Below, piece by piece: positions 53,301 to 62,270 of a stretch of 64,000 nucleotides of DNA. Source of the stretch: Saprospiraceae bacterium (GTDB lineage Bacteria > Bacteroidota > Bacteroidia > Chitinophagales > Saprospiraceae); contig JANQPA010000004.1 in NCBI GenBank assembly GCA_028285545.1, positions 36,090 through 100,089 of the forward strand, given 5' to 3'. The notes under the pieces were generated by a model. The model was not told the DNA's origin. It made no database searches and saw only the letters and a list, made by a program, of their open reading frames with translations. The translations under genes and the position numbers were made by a program. Numbering within the stretch: the stretch's first letter is position 1; each line of letters opens with the position of its first letter.

Positions 53301-54116
53301 TTATTTATAGAAAAGGGAAGAAAGTGTCATGTTTTCATTTCCTAAAAACTCTTTTGGACTAATACCGGTAAATTCCTTAAAGTCTTTGATAAAGTGTGCC
53401 TGGTCATAATATTCACTTTGATAAGCAATGTTAGTTAAGTTTTCGCCTTCTTCATTCAGCATCATTTTTAAGGCACTCTGTAATCGAATTACCTTACCCA
53501 ACTGTTTAGGACTAATCCCTATCTGCTTCACAAACTTTCTTTCAAGCTGTCTTCTTTTGGATAAATCTTCCTTAAGAATATCCAATATTGAGGTACTTCC
53601 TTTTGTGGATATTAAGGCATCTATAGTTGTTTTAACAATGTTGTCAACTGTTGATTTTTCGCTTAGCTTATCTAAAAGAAAACCTTCGATTATCCCTATT
53701 CTTTGGTTAACATTGTCTGCTTGGATGATTTCTTGTTCTAATTTTTTGGCGGTTTTTTCTCCAAACAATAAATCTAATGGCGTTTCCTTATTAGCTAAAG
53801 TTTTAATGGGTACTGTGACGAAATTAGCAAAACCATATGGATAAAAACGAATGGCAAATGTGTTAACATAGCCTGTTGGTTTTATGTAAAAAGGTTCAAT
53901 GGTTTGTCCAAGTACCATTGCCCTCGGTTGGAGGATAAAATCATTCTCGGAAGTATATCGTTTTATATCGTCTCCTAAAATAAAGGCCATTTCAATGGTG
54001 CCATCAGGAATTATTCTTTGTCTTTGAGGATTCTCTGTTGCAGAAACTTCCAAAGTCCAATAACAACTGATTAGGGATTCTAAATCTGGATGAGGTTGAA
54101 AAGTATGATAATTCAC
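53301..54116 (-). CDS. AraC family transcriptional regulator (DUF6597-type N-terminus)
   Basis: This 271 aa soluble protein has an N-terminal DUF6597-like domain (LESLISCYWTLEV, RIIPDGTIEMAFIL) and a C-terminal AraC domain with IAYQSEYYDQAHFIKDFKEF and GISPKEFL. It has the same organisation as the regulator at 7485. The VOC gene follows 76 nt downstream in the same direction and could be its target. Confidence 0.87.
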   Translation of the reverse strand: MNYHTFQPHPDLESLISCYWTLEVSATENPQRQRIIPDGTIEMAFILGDDIKRYTSENDFILQPRAMVLGQTIEPFYIKPTGYVNTFAIRFYPYGFANFVTVPIKTLANKETPLDLLFGEKTAKKLEQEIIQADNVNQRIGIIEGFLLDKLSEKSTVDNIVKTTIDALISTKGSTSILDILKEDLSKRRQLERKFVKQIGISPKQLGKVIRLQSALKMMLNEEGENLTNIAYQSEYYDQAHFIKDFKEFTGISPKEFLGNENMTLSSLFYK

Positions 54117-54206
54117 TTTTTATTCACTTTCGCAAATTAATATTTCAGCAATTTCATTTTTTCTTTTATTGCGCTAAAGTGTTTAGTATATAAAGCGCAT
54201 CTATTG

Positions 54207-54659
54207 CTAGTTGCTGTTTTTTTGAAAAAATTCTTTTTTGGTCATAATTAATGGTATTCCTATTAAAATTAATGCAATTATATTAATTAAAATCACATTA
54301 TGAATTGCTCCATAATAGACTGAGATTCCACTGTCAATTATAAACCAAGATAATAGCCCAAACCACATTGCTTTGTATGCCCAAATTTCTTTATTCTTGA
54401 ACGAGTTTTCGGAAATCATCACCATTAGTATGTGAAAACCAACGATTGTTCCTCCAATAATTCCAAAAAGCCAGTTTTTAAATTCTAAGATATTGGTCTC
54501 AAATTCATTTCCAGCAAAAAATACGTCTTTAGTGTAACTATTATGTAATTCAAATAAGGTTGAATTACCAGCAAAAGCAACTATAATCCCAACGCCAATT
54601 GTCATAACATTTGAGTAGGTCAACCATTTTTGCCAAAAATTGAATTTTTTTTCATCCAT
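54207..54659 (-). CDS. Hypothetical four-helix membrane protein
   Basis: The 150 aa protein has four membrane spans (about 18-36, 62-82, 92-110, 120-140) and a short charged N-terminus (MDEKKFNFWQKWL). I do not recognise the family, although small LIC_13387-like membrane proteins look similar. No partner gene is evident: a REP-like element lies upstream and an AraC gene downstream. Confidence 0.7.
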   Translation of the reverse strand: MDEKKFNFWQKWLTYSNVMTIGVGIIVAFAGNSTLFELHNSYTKDVFFAGNEFETNILEFKNWLFGIIGGTIVGFHILMVMISENSFKNKEIWAYKAMWFGLLSWFIIDSGISVYYGAIHNVILINIIALILIGIPLIMTKKEFFQKNSN

Positions 54660-54731
54660 AATTATTTATGTTTTCCACTTCTCTGGTTAACAGCTAAGAT
54701 ATAAGGATAAATAAACTTGTGGAAAATCAAA

Positions 54732-54860
54732 GATTACTAAGCCCCCAATGAAATGAAGGGATTGATAAACTTTATGTCCGGCTAACCAATCTTTCTTAGC
54801 TTGGCAATCCTTTTTTTTACTATTGCAAATGCGATTTACAAGTTCTTTTGTCAATATAGC
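54732..54860. repeat. REP-like hairpin element, copy D (extended form)
   Basis: The core is 54732-54770 (GATTACTAAGCCC, 13-nt loop, GGGATTGATAAAC), the most diverged of the four. It continues with GGCTAACCAATCTTTC and later CAAGTTCTTTTGTC (54839-54852), both shared with copy C. This fills the gap between the minus-strand genes at 54207 and 54935. Confidence 0.7.
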
Positions 54861-54934
54861 TAAGCGTCTACAAAAAGGATTCATTCGATGAATGGAGCTA
54901 AATGTATGTTCTGCACTTAGTAGGTTGGTATTTT

Positions 54935-55609
54935 CTAATATTCAATTTCAAAGCTGAGATCTTGGGCCGCTTCAACGCACAGCTTCATGTCATGTAAACC
55001 AATATGTCCCTTGTAAATTTCCCTTTCTTGATTTAACTGTTTCACAGTCTCATATAATTCTTGATGATCGGCATTTGCTACTTTTTCAGTTGTATCATAA
55101 CCTGCCTCTAATAAAACATAGGCAAAAGTATGGTTAACCCATCTTATTCTTGAGAGGTCTGTTAGTTTTGCAAGTTTCAAGATTTCATTCTTATGAATTG
55201 TCAGTTCCTTTGCGAGTTTTATTCTATCTTCTGAGGTTAATACTTTAGGGTATAAATGCTGGGTATTTTTTATGCCAGCTTTCTCAAGCTTTTCAATAAT
55301 TTCTGAGGGTACTTTGAGGAAATCTTTTAATCTATTTGGTTTTTGTCGATAACTTTTTATTTCTCTTGCTAGTATGGTGAGGTATTTTTCGTCAATGTTA
55401 CTTAGCTTAGAGAATTCTTGAATTTTTTTCTTTGTATTAATTGACTTCAATAGCTCTTCAATATTAGAAATTCCTAGTTCTTTAATGGAATTAAAATTAC
55501 TATCGATGTGTTTTTTTAAAATCATTCTACTAGGAAGCAGATCTGCCAGCTTTAGTTTTTCCTGATATTGACTGACCTTCATTTTATTTAAATCAATGTA
55601 ATAACCCAT
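54935..55609 (-). CDS. DUF4332 (helix-hairpin-helix-like) protein
   Basis: The 224 aa protein is all-helical with repeated LGISNIEELLKSI and AGIKNTQHLYPKV units and a DUF4332-type C-terminus (VLLEAGYDTTEKVANADHQELYETVKQLN). This gives two or three helix-hairpin-helix-like modules. Members are uncharacterised; the fold suggests nucleic-acid or protein binding. No membrane anchor is present. Confidence 0.75.
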   Translation of the reverse strand: MGYYIDLNKMKVSQYQEKLKLADLLPSRMILKKHIDSNFNSIKELGISNIEELLKSINTKKKIQEFSKLSNIDEKYLTILAREIKSYRQKPNRLKDFLKVPSEIIEKLEKAGIKNTQHLYPKVLTSEDRIKLAKELTIHKNEILKLAKLTDLSRIRWVNHTFAYVLLEAGYDTTEKVANADHQELYETVKQLNQEREIYKGHIGLHDMKLCVEAAQDLSFEIEY

Positions 55610-55733
55610 TTAGTAATTTTATCTATTTCATTTTAAGAGGCACTGCGACCACAGCTATATGATCATGATCGCAGACCAGAAAGCAGCTTAGTACATACCC
55701 CACGTTAATTTGAGTGCTGCAAAGCTGATTTTT

Positions 55734-56297
55734 TTATTCTTCCTCTTTTTCTAAAGGGTAATAAAGGTAGCCAACATAGGCAATTTTCCATTCTCCATTT
55801 TTTTTCTCGAGAATTCTTGTTCCTAAAGCATTCCCCAGTAGTTTGTGGGTTCCTGCTTCATAATCACTTCCTTCTAATGTAACCCAGGCTACTTCAGGAA
55901 AAATCCTAATATTGAGATCTTTAATTTCCTGAGTTGATTCATCCCATTTACTTTCAGTCTTTCTTTCAAATCGTGCTCTCATTTTGTGATTATAGAGGGA
56001 ATCCCAACCTTTGATATATTGAATTTTATCTTTGTATCCTTCCCAATACCCCATCCTTACTTGATATGGTTCCATTACGTAAGTGCTTTTCCAGCCTTCT
56101 AAGTCTCTTTCAAAATAGGTTTTGGTTTCCTTTTTTATTACCTCCATTATAGCCTGTTTCTCTTTTTCAAAGTCGAATTCTGTATTAATACTTTGTTCTT
56201 GATGTTTATTTTCACATCCTAAAGCTGTACATATAATCACTCCTATGAAAAAGGGAAAAAGAAAATTGATTAACTGATTTTTATTAGACTTTTTCAT
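55734..56297 (-). CDS. SnoaL/NTF2-like lipoprotein
   Basis: The 187 aa protein has a lipoprotein signal (CTALGCEN, Cys near residue 28) and a cone-shaped NTF2/SnoaL-type domain (FEKEKQAIMEVIKKETKTYFERD at the start, and strands ending EWKIAYVGYLYYP). Domains of this kind bind small hydrophobic ligands or act as ketosteroid-isomerase-like enzymes; no active site can be assigned. It is a single gene. The 226 nt upstream of it to the GH2 gene show no feature. Confidence 0.78.
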   Translation of the reverse strand: MKKSNKNQLINFLFPFFIGVIICTALGCENKHQEQSINTEFDFEKEKQAIMEVIKKETKTYFERDLEGWKSTYVMEPYQVRMGYWEGYKDKIQYIKGWDSLYNHKMRARFERKTESKWDESTQEIKDLNIRIFPEVAWVTLEGSDYEAGTHKLLGNALGTRILEKKNGEWKIAYVGYLYYPLEKEEE

Positions 56298-56523
56298 CGT
56301 ATTTGTTTTAGAATTTTAGGTTAAAATGACTGGTACGTGTAAATGATGTTTGACGCAATGGAGCATGTATGTTCAATATCTTGTACTAAGTAGCCTTTTT
56401 CTTTACTTAATTTTACTTGCTCTCCAAGCAAAACTGACATACTTCATGAGGGTATATGGATGCAAAGTCTCTTAAATTTACTACTTTATCAGCTATTTTT
56501 TTATATACCGTAGTAGGTTGTTT

Positions 56524-58950
56524 TTATTGGCTTATTGATGATATTATTATCTTTTCTTTTTTGAGTTGGTCTCCAGAAACCGTTAATTCAATATTGCCTA
56601 TTTCGGTAGATGATTGAACCAAAACAACCAATTTTCCATTGAAGGCTTTCATAGTAGGTTCATGAAAAGCTTCTAGAGAAGTGGCATCACCATTACAGGC
56701 TGCCCGGAATTTACCTTTTCCCTTAACATTAAAATACAATCTATTGGCAGCTGTAGGACAAGGGTTTCCATTTTTATCAACAAGGGTTGCTGTTACATAG
56801 CTTAAATCCTCACCATTGGCCTTAATGGATGGTCTATCCGCTTCAAGCTGAATATGATGTGGTTGGCCAGCCGTGACCATGGTTTTTTCTGAAACTGCTT
56901 TCCCTTGATCATCAAAGGCAATTACTTTAACAGCTCCTGGTTCATATTTAACATCCATCCACATCAATCTATACCGGTTTAATTTAGATTTATTGCTTTT
57001 CTTTTGGATACCCTGACTTTTACCATTGATGAATAATTCGGCACTATTATAATTCGTATAAACAAATACAGGGGTTGTTTCGCCTTCACGTCCTTCCCAA
57101 TTCCAATGTGGAAGGATGTGTAAGGTTTCTTCCTTTGTATTCCAGCGACTACGGTACAGGTAATACCGATCTTTGGGGAGTCCAGCAAGGTCACAAATCC
57201 CAAAATAAGAACTTCGGGAAGGCCAGTAAGTGTCATAAGGAGTAGGTTCGCCTAAATAATCAAAACCTGTCCACACGAACTCACCTATTACCCAGGGTTT
57301 GTCATCTTGTAGGATAAAATCATCTTCCGGGATATTTGACCAACTACAATATTCCAAATCATAGGAAGAACTCTGTAAGTCGGGATAGGTTTTCATAGAT
57401 TCGCTTACCACTGGAAATTTATATACCCCTCTAGAGCTTACAGTAGAAGCTGTTTCGGAACCTAAAAGAAGCCCTTGGGGAAATTTCTCATAAGCTTCCT
57501 CATACAAGTGAACACGATAATTTAAGCCGGGAATATCCAATATGGCCCCAAAGCCACTTTCCATTACTGCTTTTACCTGATCCATTCCAACGGTAACAGG
57601 TCTGGTTGGATCTTCTCTGTGAAAAACATCCTGGAGCCACCTTAATCTTTTCACTCCTTCACTACCCCATTGATCAGGTACTTCGTTTCCGGCACTCCAC
57701 ATAATAATACTTGGATGATTTCGGGTAGCATGGACCAAATTTACAACGTCTTTTTCAGCCCATTCATCAAAATACAAGTTATAGCCATTTTTTACTTTCG
57801 GCTTCTTCCATTCGTCAAAACTTTCAGCTAAAAACAAAAAGCCCATTTCATCGCACAGCTCCAATTGTTCTAATGAGGGCATATTATGTGATGAACGAAC
57901 AGCATTACATCCCATATCTTTTAGAATAGTCAATTGCCGTTTAAGTGCCGATCTGTTAACAGCTGTACCAATAGGACCTAAATCGTGATGCAAACAAACG
58001 CCCTTTATTTTAGTCTTTTGTCCATTAAGCTCAAATCCATTTGATGCAGTGTATTTAATTTCCCGGATTCCGAATCGTACAATCTCAGCATCTTTTAAAT
58101 TATCGTCCTGATATAATTTTATTTCAGCAGTATATAGGTAAGGACTTTCGGGGCTCCACAAATTTGGATTCTTGACTGCAATATTTTGTTCTATTTCATC
58201 GGCAAACCTTTCGTCAGCAATATTTTCGGACACAAGCTTCCCCTCGGCATCTTTAATTTTAGTAATAATTTTGAGGTTTTCGCCTTGCACCTGAGAACGG
58301 ACATTTACCTTTGCAAGGCTTTCAGAAATAAACGGAGTAGTGATAAAATGCCCCCAGTGCTTAAAGCTTACCTTATTTTTAACTATTATTCTGACCTTGC
58401 GATACAAGCCAGCACCAGGATACCACCGAGAAGAAAATGGTTGGTTCTCTAGGCGGACTGCGAGCACAATTTGTTTTCCATCCTGGATGTAATCAGAAAT
58501 ATCAAAATAAAAGTAGCTATAACCATAAGGCCTGTTGCCTACTTTAATACCATTTACATAAACTTCGGCATTACTCATGGCACCATCAAAGGTCAGCAAT
58601 GCTTGTTTGGTATTATTGAATTTGGGAAGGGTAAGACTAGTTCTGTACCAACCTACTCCAACAAAAGGTAAAGCGCCTGTTCTGCCCGTTTTTTCAGTTG
58701 CCTCCTTTTCGTTGTTTTGTTCTATTTTAACGACTTGTTTATCTATTTCTTTATCAAAAGGCCCATAAATGGCCCAATCGTGTGGTACTTTGACCGATTG
58801 CCAATGGGAATCATCAAAATCAATCTTTGAAGCCGACCTACTGTCCTCTCTTGAAAACTTCCAAGATCTTAATTCTTTAGTAGTTGTTTGCCCAAATAAG
58901 TTTGAAACAAGTGTGGAAAAAACTAAAAGGAAATAAAGGTATATTTTCAT
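56524..58950 (-). CDS. Glycoside hydrolase family 2 enzyme (beta-galactosidase-like, DUF4982)
   Basis: The 808 aa protein has a signal peptide (about 1-21), GH2 sugar-binding and immunoglobulin-like domains (about 25-300) and a TIM barrel. The barrel holds the acid/base Glu423 in SAGNE and the nucleophile Glu499 in LLGSETAS, 76 residues apart as in E. coli LacZ. It also has the GEFVWTGFDYLGEPTPY region. A DUF4982 domain (WNWEGREGETTPV) and a C-terminal beta domain follow. It is a periplasmic exo-glycosidase, likely for beta-galactosides or glucuronides. No SusCD pair is nearby. Confidence 0.92.
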   Translation of the reverse strand: MKIYLYFLLVFSTLVSNLFGQTTTKELRSWKFSREDSRSASKIDFDDSHWQSVKVPHDWAIYGPFDKEIDKQVVKIEQNNEKEATEKTGRTGALPFVGVGWYRTSLTLPKFNNTKQALLTFDGAMSNAEVYVNGIKVGNRPYGYSYFYFDISDYIQDGKQIVLAVRLENQPFSSRWYPGAGLYRKVRIIVKNKVSFKHWGHFITTPFISESLAKVNVRSQVQGENLKIITKIKDAEGKLVSENIADERFADEIEQNIAVKNPNLWSPESPYLYTAEIKLYQDDNLKDAEIVRFGIREIKYTASNGFELNGQKTKIKGVCLHHDLGPIGTAVNRSALKRQLTILKDMGCNAVRSSHNMPSLEQLELCDEMGFLFLAESFDEWKKPKVKNGYNLYFDEWAEKDVVNLVHATRNHPSIIMWSAGNEVPDQWGSEGVKRLRWLQDVFHREDPTRPVTVGMDQVKAVMESGFGAILDIPGLNYRVHLYEEAYEKFPQGLLLGSETASTVSSRGVYKFPVVSESMKTYPDLQSSSYDLEYCSWSNIPEDDFILQDDKPWVIGEFVWTGFDYLGEPTPYDTYWPSRSSYFGICDLAGLPKDRYYLYRSRWNTKEETLHILPHWNWEGREGETTPVFVYTNYNSAELFINGKSQGIQKKSNKSKLNRYRLMWMDVKYEPGAVKVIAFDDQGKAVSEKTMVTAGQPHHIQLEADRPSIKANGEDLSYVTATLVDKNGNPCPTAANRLYFNVKGKGKFRAACNGDATSLEAFHEPTMKAFNGKLVVLVQSSTEIGNIELTVSGDQLKKEKIIISSISQ

Positions 58951-59046
58951 AATTATCGATTCCTATATGCATCAAAATTCATTTTATTACTTATTCCGGT
59001 TTGTATAAGCAAAGTGTGATCGACTGAATGCATTTTTGTCTATTTG

Positions 59047-60090
59047 TTAGGACCTCTTTTTCTTTCTCAATATTTTCCGGATGCGGTTAAATTCTATTTC
59101 AGATAAATTCCAGTTATACCCTTCAAAATTGACAGTGTTTGTAAATTGAATGATTACTGTGTCGATATCTTTGAAATACTTTGCAATAGTCTGATAACCT
59201 GGTATCAAGCCAGTATGCTCATATCTGTAAATTGAGGAATAAATTCCTTGCTCCTTTTCATCTTTAAATACAGAGCCATCGTTTAAAGCTCTTATGAATT
59301 TACCTAGGTCCTCGGCTGTGGCCAACATTGATCCATTATCAACTGCTTTTAAATCGGGGTCGTAACCTACATAATAACCACTCATTACCTCATCCATGTT
59401 TACATCTTTAATGGAACCGTAGGTTTGGTTTAGTTTCAATGGATTTAGAATTTCTTCCTGTATAAATTGAAAATGATTATGGCCAAGTACTTTATCCATA
59501 ATATTGGATAGTAATAAATAATTGGTGTTGCTATATTCATAACCTTCATTAGGTTCAAAATTGGCGGGCAGATCAAATATTAATTCAAGTTTTTCCTTGC
59601 TGCTACTTGGTGGGTTTACCCAATAATTTGGAGTATTTGTATAATTGGGAATGCCACTTCTATGCTGCACCATCATCTTCAAAGTAATTTCATTTGCATT
59701 ATCTATTCGTCCATTCAATTCAGGTAAATAATGGGCCAGGGTATTATCTAAGGATAATCTCCCATTTCGTTCCAATTTAGCAATAGCAAGAGCAACATAT
59801 AATTTGCTTACACTAGCTATTTTAAATAAAGATTGAGGATCGGCAGGTATTTTGTTTTCTCTATTTTTATAGCCAGCAGCATAAAATGCAGGTTCTTTTC
59901 CACCTTCATCTACATAGACTATAATTCCATCAAAGCCCATATCTATAGCCTGGTTAACTTGCTCTTGAATATTGTCAGGAAGAGGTTTTATCCAAGCTTT
60001 CAGTATTGGCCAAGGGACAAAGTATAGAGAAATAATTGTTCCCAAGAACAATATGATTCTGAGTATTTGTTTGTTTCGTTTCTTCTTCAT
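59047..60090 (-). CDS. Class C beta-lactamase-like serine hydrolase (D-Ala-D-Ala carboxypeptidase type)
   Basis: The 347 aa protein has an N-terminal signal anchor (about 9-30) and one beta-lactamase/PBP domain with SVSK (93-96), YSN in YEYSNTNYLL, and HTG in YEHTGLIPG. It has the short form of the family with canonical motifs, matching D,D-carboxypeptidase-like proteins. It is a monocistronic gene preceded by the DUF6090 gene 108 nt upstream. Confidence 0.9.
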   Translation of the reverse strand: MKKKRNKQILRIILFLGTIISLYFVPWPILKAWIKPLPDNIQEQVNQAIDMGFDGIIVYVDEGGKEPAFYAAGYKNRENKIPADPQSLFKIASVSKLYVALAIAKLERNGRLSLDNTLAHYLPELNGRIDNANEITLKMMVQHRSGIPNYTNTPNYWVNPPSSSKEKLELIFDLPANFEPNEGYEYSNTNYLLLSNIMDKVLGHNHFQFIQEEILNPLKLNQTYGSIKDVNMDEVMSGYYVGYDPDLKAVDNGSMLATAEDLGKFIRALNDGSVFKDEKEQGIYSSIYRYEHTGLIPGYQTIAKYFKDIDTVIIQFTNTVNFEGYNWNLSEIEFNRIRKILRKKKRS

Positions 60091-60198
60091 GTTGCATCTA
60101 GTTAATTCAAGCTGCGACGCAACTTGAGCTGGTTAATTCTTTCTGGTTTAGGCACCATCTAGTTTTTCAAATTAATTTATAAAGCAAGATGAGTGAAT

Positions 60199-60966
60199 TT
60201 ACTTATTTGTCATCGCATCTATTTCCCTAATAACGCTTTGTCCTACTACTTTTAACTGATTATACTGAAAAACCATTGCATCAAATTGAAAGGCTGCTAA
60301 ACTAATTACATTTCTATAGGGGGCGGACGCTGTGTATTCCGCGAAATCCTCGTAATACTCGGACTGTGGTGTTGCTCTTATGGCCAGGGAATCTGGAGGC
60401 ATAAATGCAGCAGCCAGAATTAAGGATCTGTCAAACTGTGTGGATAAATAGGCCTCCTGATTTACTACGTAATCGTTATAACTTTTTTCGTTTTCTGCAA
60501 TGTCACTCAATAAATTATGGTATTTGTTTAAAAGTGAATCCAGTGGGGTATTATTTATCTTACCAAAATAGTCGGAATTTTTTAAGGCCTCATATCCACC
60601 AGTATTAGGCTTAAAATAGTAATCTGCAAAGACGGCCCCACATGACATAAAAAGAATGAGGTTCTCTTCTTCAGTCTTGTCCAATATGCTTATCCGGGCT
60701 TTTTTACAAAGTTCGGATAATTGTGTTCTGTATATTGATACCGTATCTAGTGTTCGGAGATCTTCCAGAGTGTGGGAGTTGATTTTCACTAAATACTCTT
60801 TCAAGGCATTATTATCCTTGGTTGCCTGATTCCAATTGTTAATTTGCAAGGCAATCAGAATACCGATTACTACCAGCGCAATTTCGCCAATGGCATATTT
60901 AAGGTATTGCCCTGTTTTACCTTCTGAAATGAGGGTATGTCTTATTTTTCGAAAGAATTTAATCAT
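60199..60966 (-). CDS. DUF6090 family membrane protein
   Basis: The 255 aa full-length DUF6090 protein starts FRKIRHTLISEGKTGQY, followed by the YAIGEIALVVIGILIALQINNWN membrane segment. The remainder is an extracytoplasmic helical domain with CKKARISILDKTEEENL and FDRSLILAAAF. Function is unknown. It serves as the reference for the truncated copy at 33281, with which it shares the first 45 residues in detail. Confidence 0.82.
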   Translation of the reverse strand: MIKFFRKIRHTLISEGKTGQYLKYAIGEIALVVIGILIALQINNWNQATKDNNALKEYLVKINSHTLEDLRTLDTVSIYRTQLSELCKKARISILDKTEEENLILFMSCGAVFADYYFKPNTGGYEALKNSDYFGKINNTPLDSLLNKYHNLLSDIAENEKSYNDYVVNQEAYLSTQFDRSLILAAAFMPPDSLAIRATPQSEYYEDFAEYTASAPYRNVISLAAFQFDAMVFQYNQLKVVGQSVIREIDAMTNK

Positions 60967-61115
60967 AATTCATATTTGCTCATAATGCTAGTAACTTTGC
61001 AGACTTAATTTAGTTGAAGTCAGTTTCATCTTTCTTCAAATTTATAATGCCATATTTTTTGAATACTCGGGAGATAAATGTTCTCCATCCTAATTTTTAG
61101 AGAAATCCAGCCTTA

Positions 61116-61589
61116 TTATATTTTCTGACCAACAATTTCTGAAGTGCCTTTACAGCTATAAAGACCGGTAGGATCAGTATATTTCCATTTAGCGGTGCCA
61201 ACAAGTTTTTGTCCTTCTATGGTCAGGAATAATTCTTTGGTTATTTTCCCCATATCCCTATAGGTGCCTTTTAGATAGATTTTTTTACCATTAACAACTC
61301 CTTTGAAGGAAATAGCAGGATCCAACCCGGGAATGGTCAAAGTAGCCTGGCAGGCTATTTGAGTTATAAGGGTATTAATTTCGACTTTTTTTTCACCTTC
61401 TTCACATGTACGGGCATCAATTATTTCCTCAATGATCCATTTTCCCGAAGTATCCTGACAGGATTCTCCTGCTTTTAGAACTGTTTCATTTTTATTTTCG
61501 GATTTGTTACTTTTCTGTTGTTCTACTTCTTTGCAAGAAGTCATAATGAGCAGTAAACATACTGTCATTATTTTAATTAAGGCATTCAT
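61116..61589 (-). CDS. Hypothetical lipoprotein
   Basis: The 157 aa protein has a lipoprotein signal (LLLIMTSCKE, Cys19) and a short polar linker, then a beta-rich domain of about 110 residues (FKGVVNGKKIYLKGTYRDMG, LVGTAKWKYTDPTGLYSC) with four cysteines that may form disulfides. I do not recognise the family; the shape resembles small beta-barrel, lipocalin-like lipoproteins. It stands alone on the minus strand. Confidence 0.65.
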   Translation of the reverse strand: MNALIKIMTVCLLLIMTSCKEVEQQKSNKSENKNETVLKAGESCQDTSGKWIIEEIIDARTCEEGEKKVEINTLITQIACQATLTIPGLDPAISFKGVVNGKKIYLKGTYRDMGKITKELFLTIEGQKLVGTAKWKYTDPTGLYSCKGTSEIVGQKI

Positions 61590-61753
61590 TTTTTCTTAAG
61601 ATTTGGTGTGACTTACATCTTCTGTCAGAAGTTTATAACCTTGAGAGGTCATAAGTGGAAAGGATAAATGACTGGTTTCTCAGCTAATCTATCTTAATGA
61701 GTTACAAGGGCTTGACGCTATTCAGTGGCCGAAAAATGGAAGCTACTTATAAT

Positions 61754-62119
61754 TTAGCCTTTGTTGTGTTTAGTTTTTTTGTCTAAAAGCTCCTTTAGTA
61801 TTTTTGCTTCATTGGTCATATAAGAATCCGTCAACCATATACCAAGCTTCGTTTTTCTAAAATGAATAATAACGTTAGACTTTTTCCAAGTTTCTGCATC
61901 TGGAAAAAATGGAACCCCATTGAATATCCATGTAAAAATTCTTAACCACTTTGCTAATCTAGGAAACCAAGTTTTATTTAATTCGATGGATTGCAGGTCC
62001 TTATAAGAGTAAAAGCCAGTATTTCGTTCTGTTTGTTTATCAATTAATTGAAATCCATTATCAAGAAGTTGGAATTCGATTTTGGGGTTTTTCTTCAAAA
62101 TTATACTTTCACTCATCAT
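61754..62119 (-). CDS. Hypothetical protein, PH-like
   Basis: This 121 aa protein is without signal peptide. The strand pattern FQLLDNGFQLIDKQTERNTGFYSYKDLQSIELNK followed by a hydrophobic hairpin (about 60-80) and NVIIHFRKTKLGIWLTD looks like a PH-like domain, but no family can be assigned. The second Met is an equally good start. The gene lies downstream of the sulfatase gene on the same strand. Confidence 0.55.
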   Translation of the reverse strand: MMSESIILKKNPKIEFQLLDNGFQLIDKQTERNTGFYSYKDLQSIELNKTWFPRLAKWLRIFTWIFNGVPFFPDAETWKKSNVIIHFRKTKLGIWLTDSYMTNEAKILKELLDKKTKHNKG

Positions 62120-62270
62120 ATTTTATTTCTGTTTAATTCAGACAATTTACTTATAAAAATCATTGTATCCCAATGGGCAATTAGAAATCTTTCAGTTTCA
62201 TTAAAGAATGCTTGGGATTTTAAATTAGAAAGATTGAGCAATTCTAGATTTTTCCCCTCTGCTTTTTATT

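Noticed and set aside
54687..54884. 65-aa minus-strand open frame
   Set aside because: It covers REP-like copy D and has no protein-like features.
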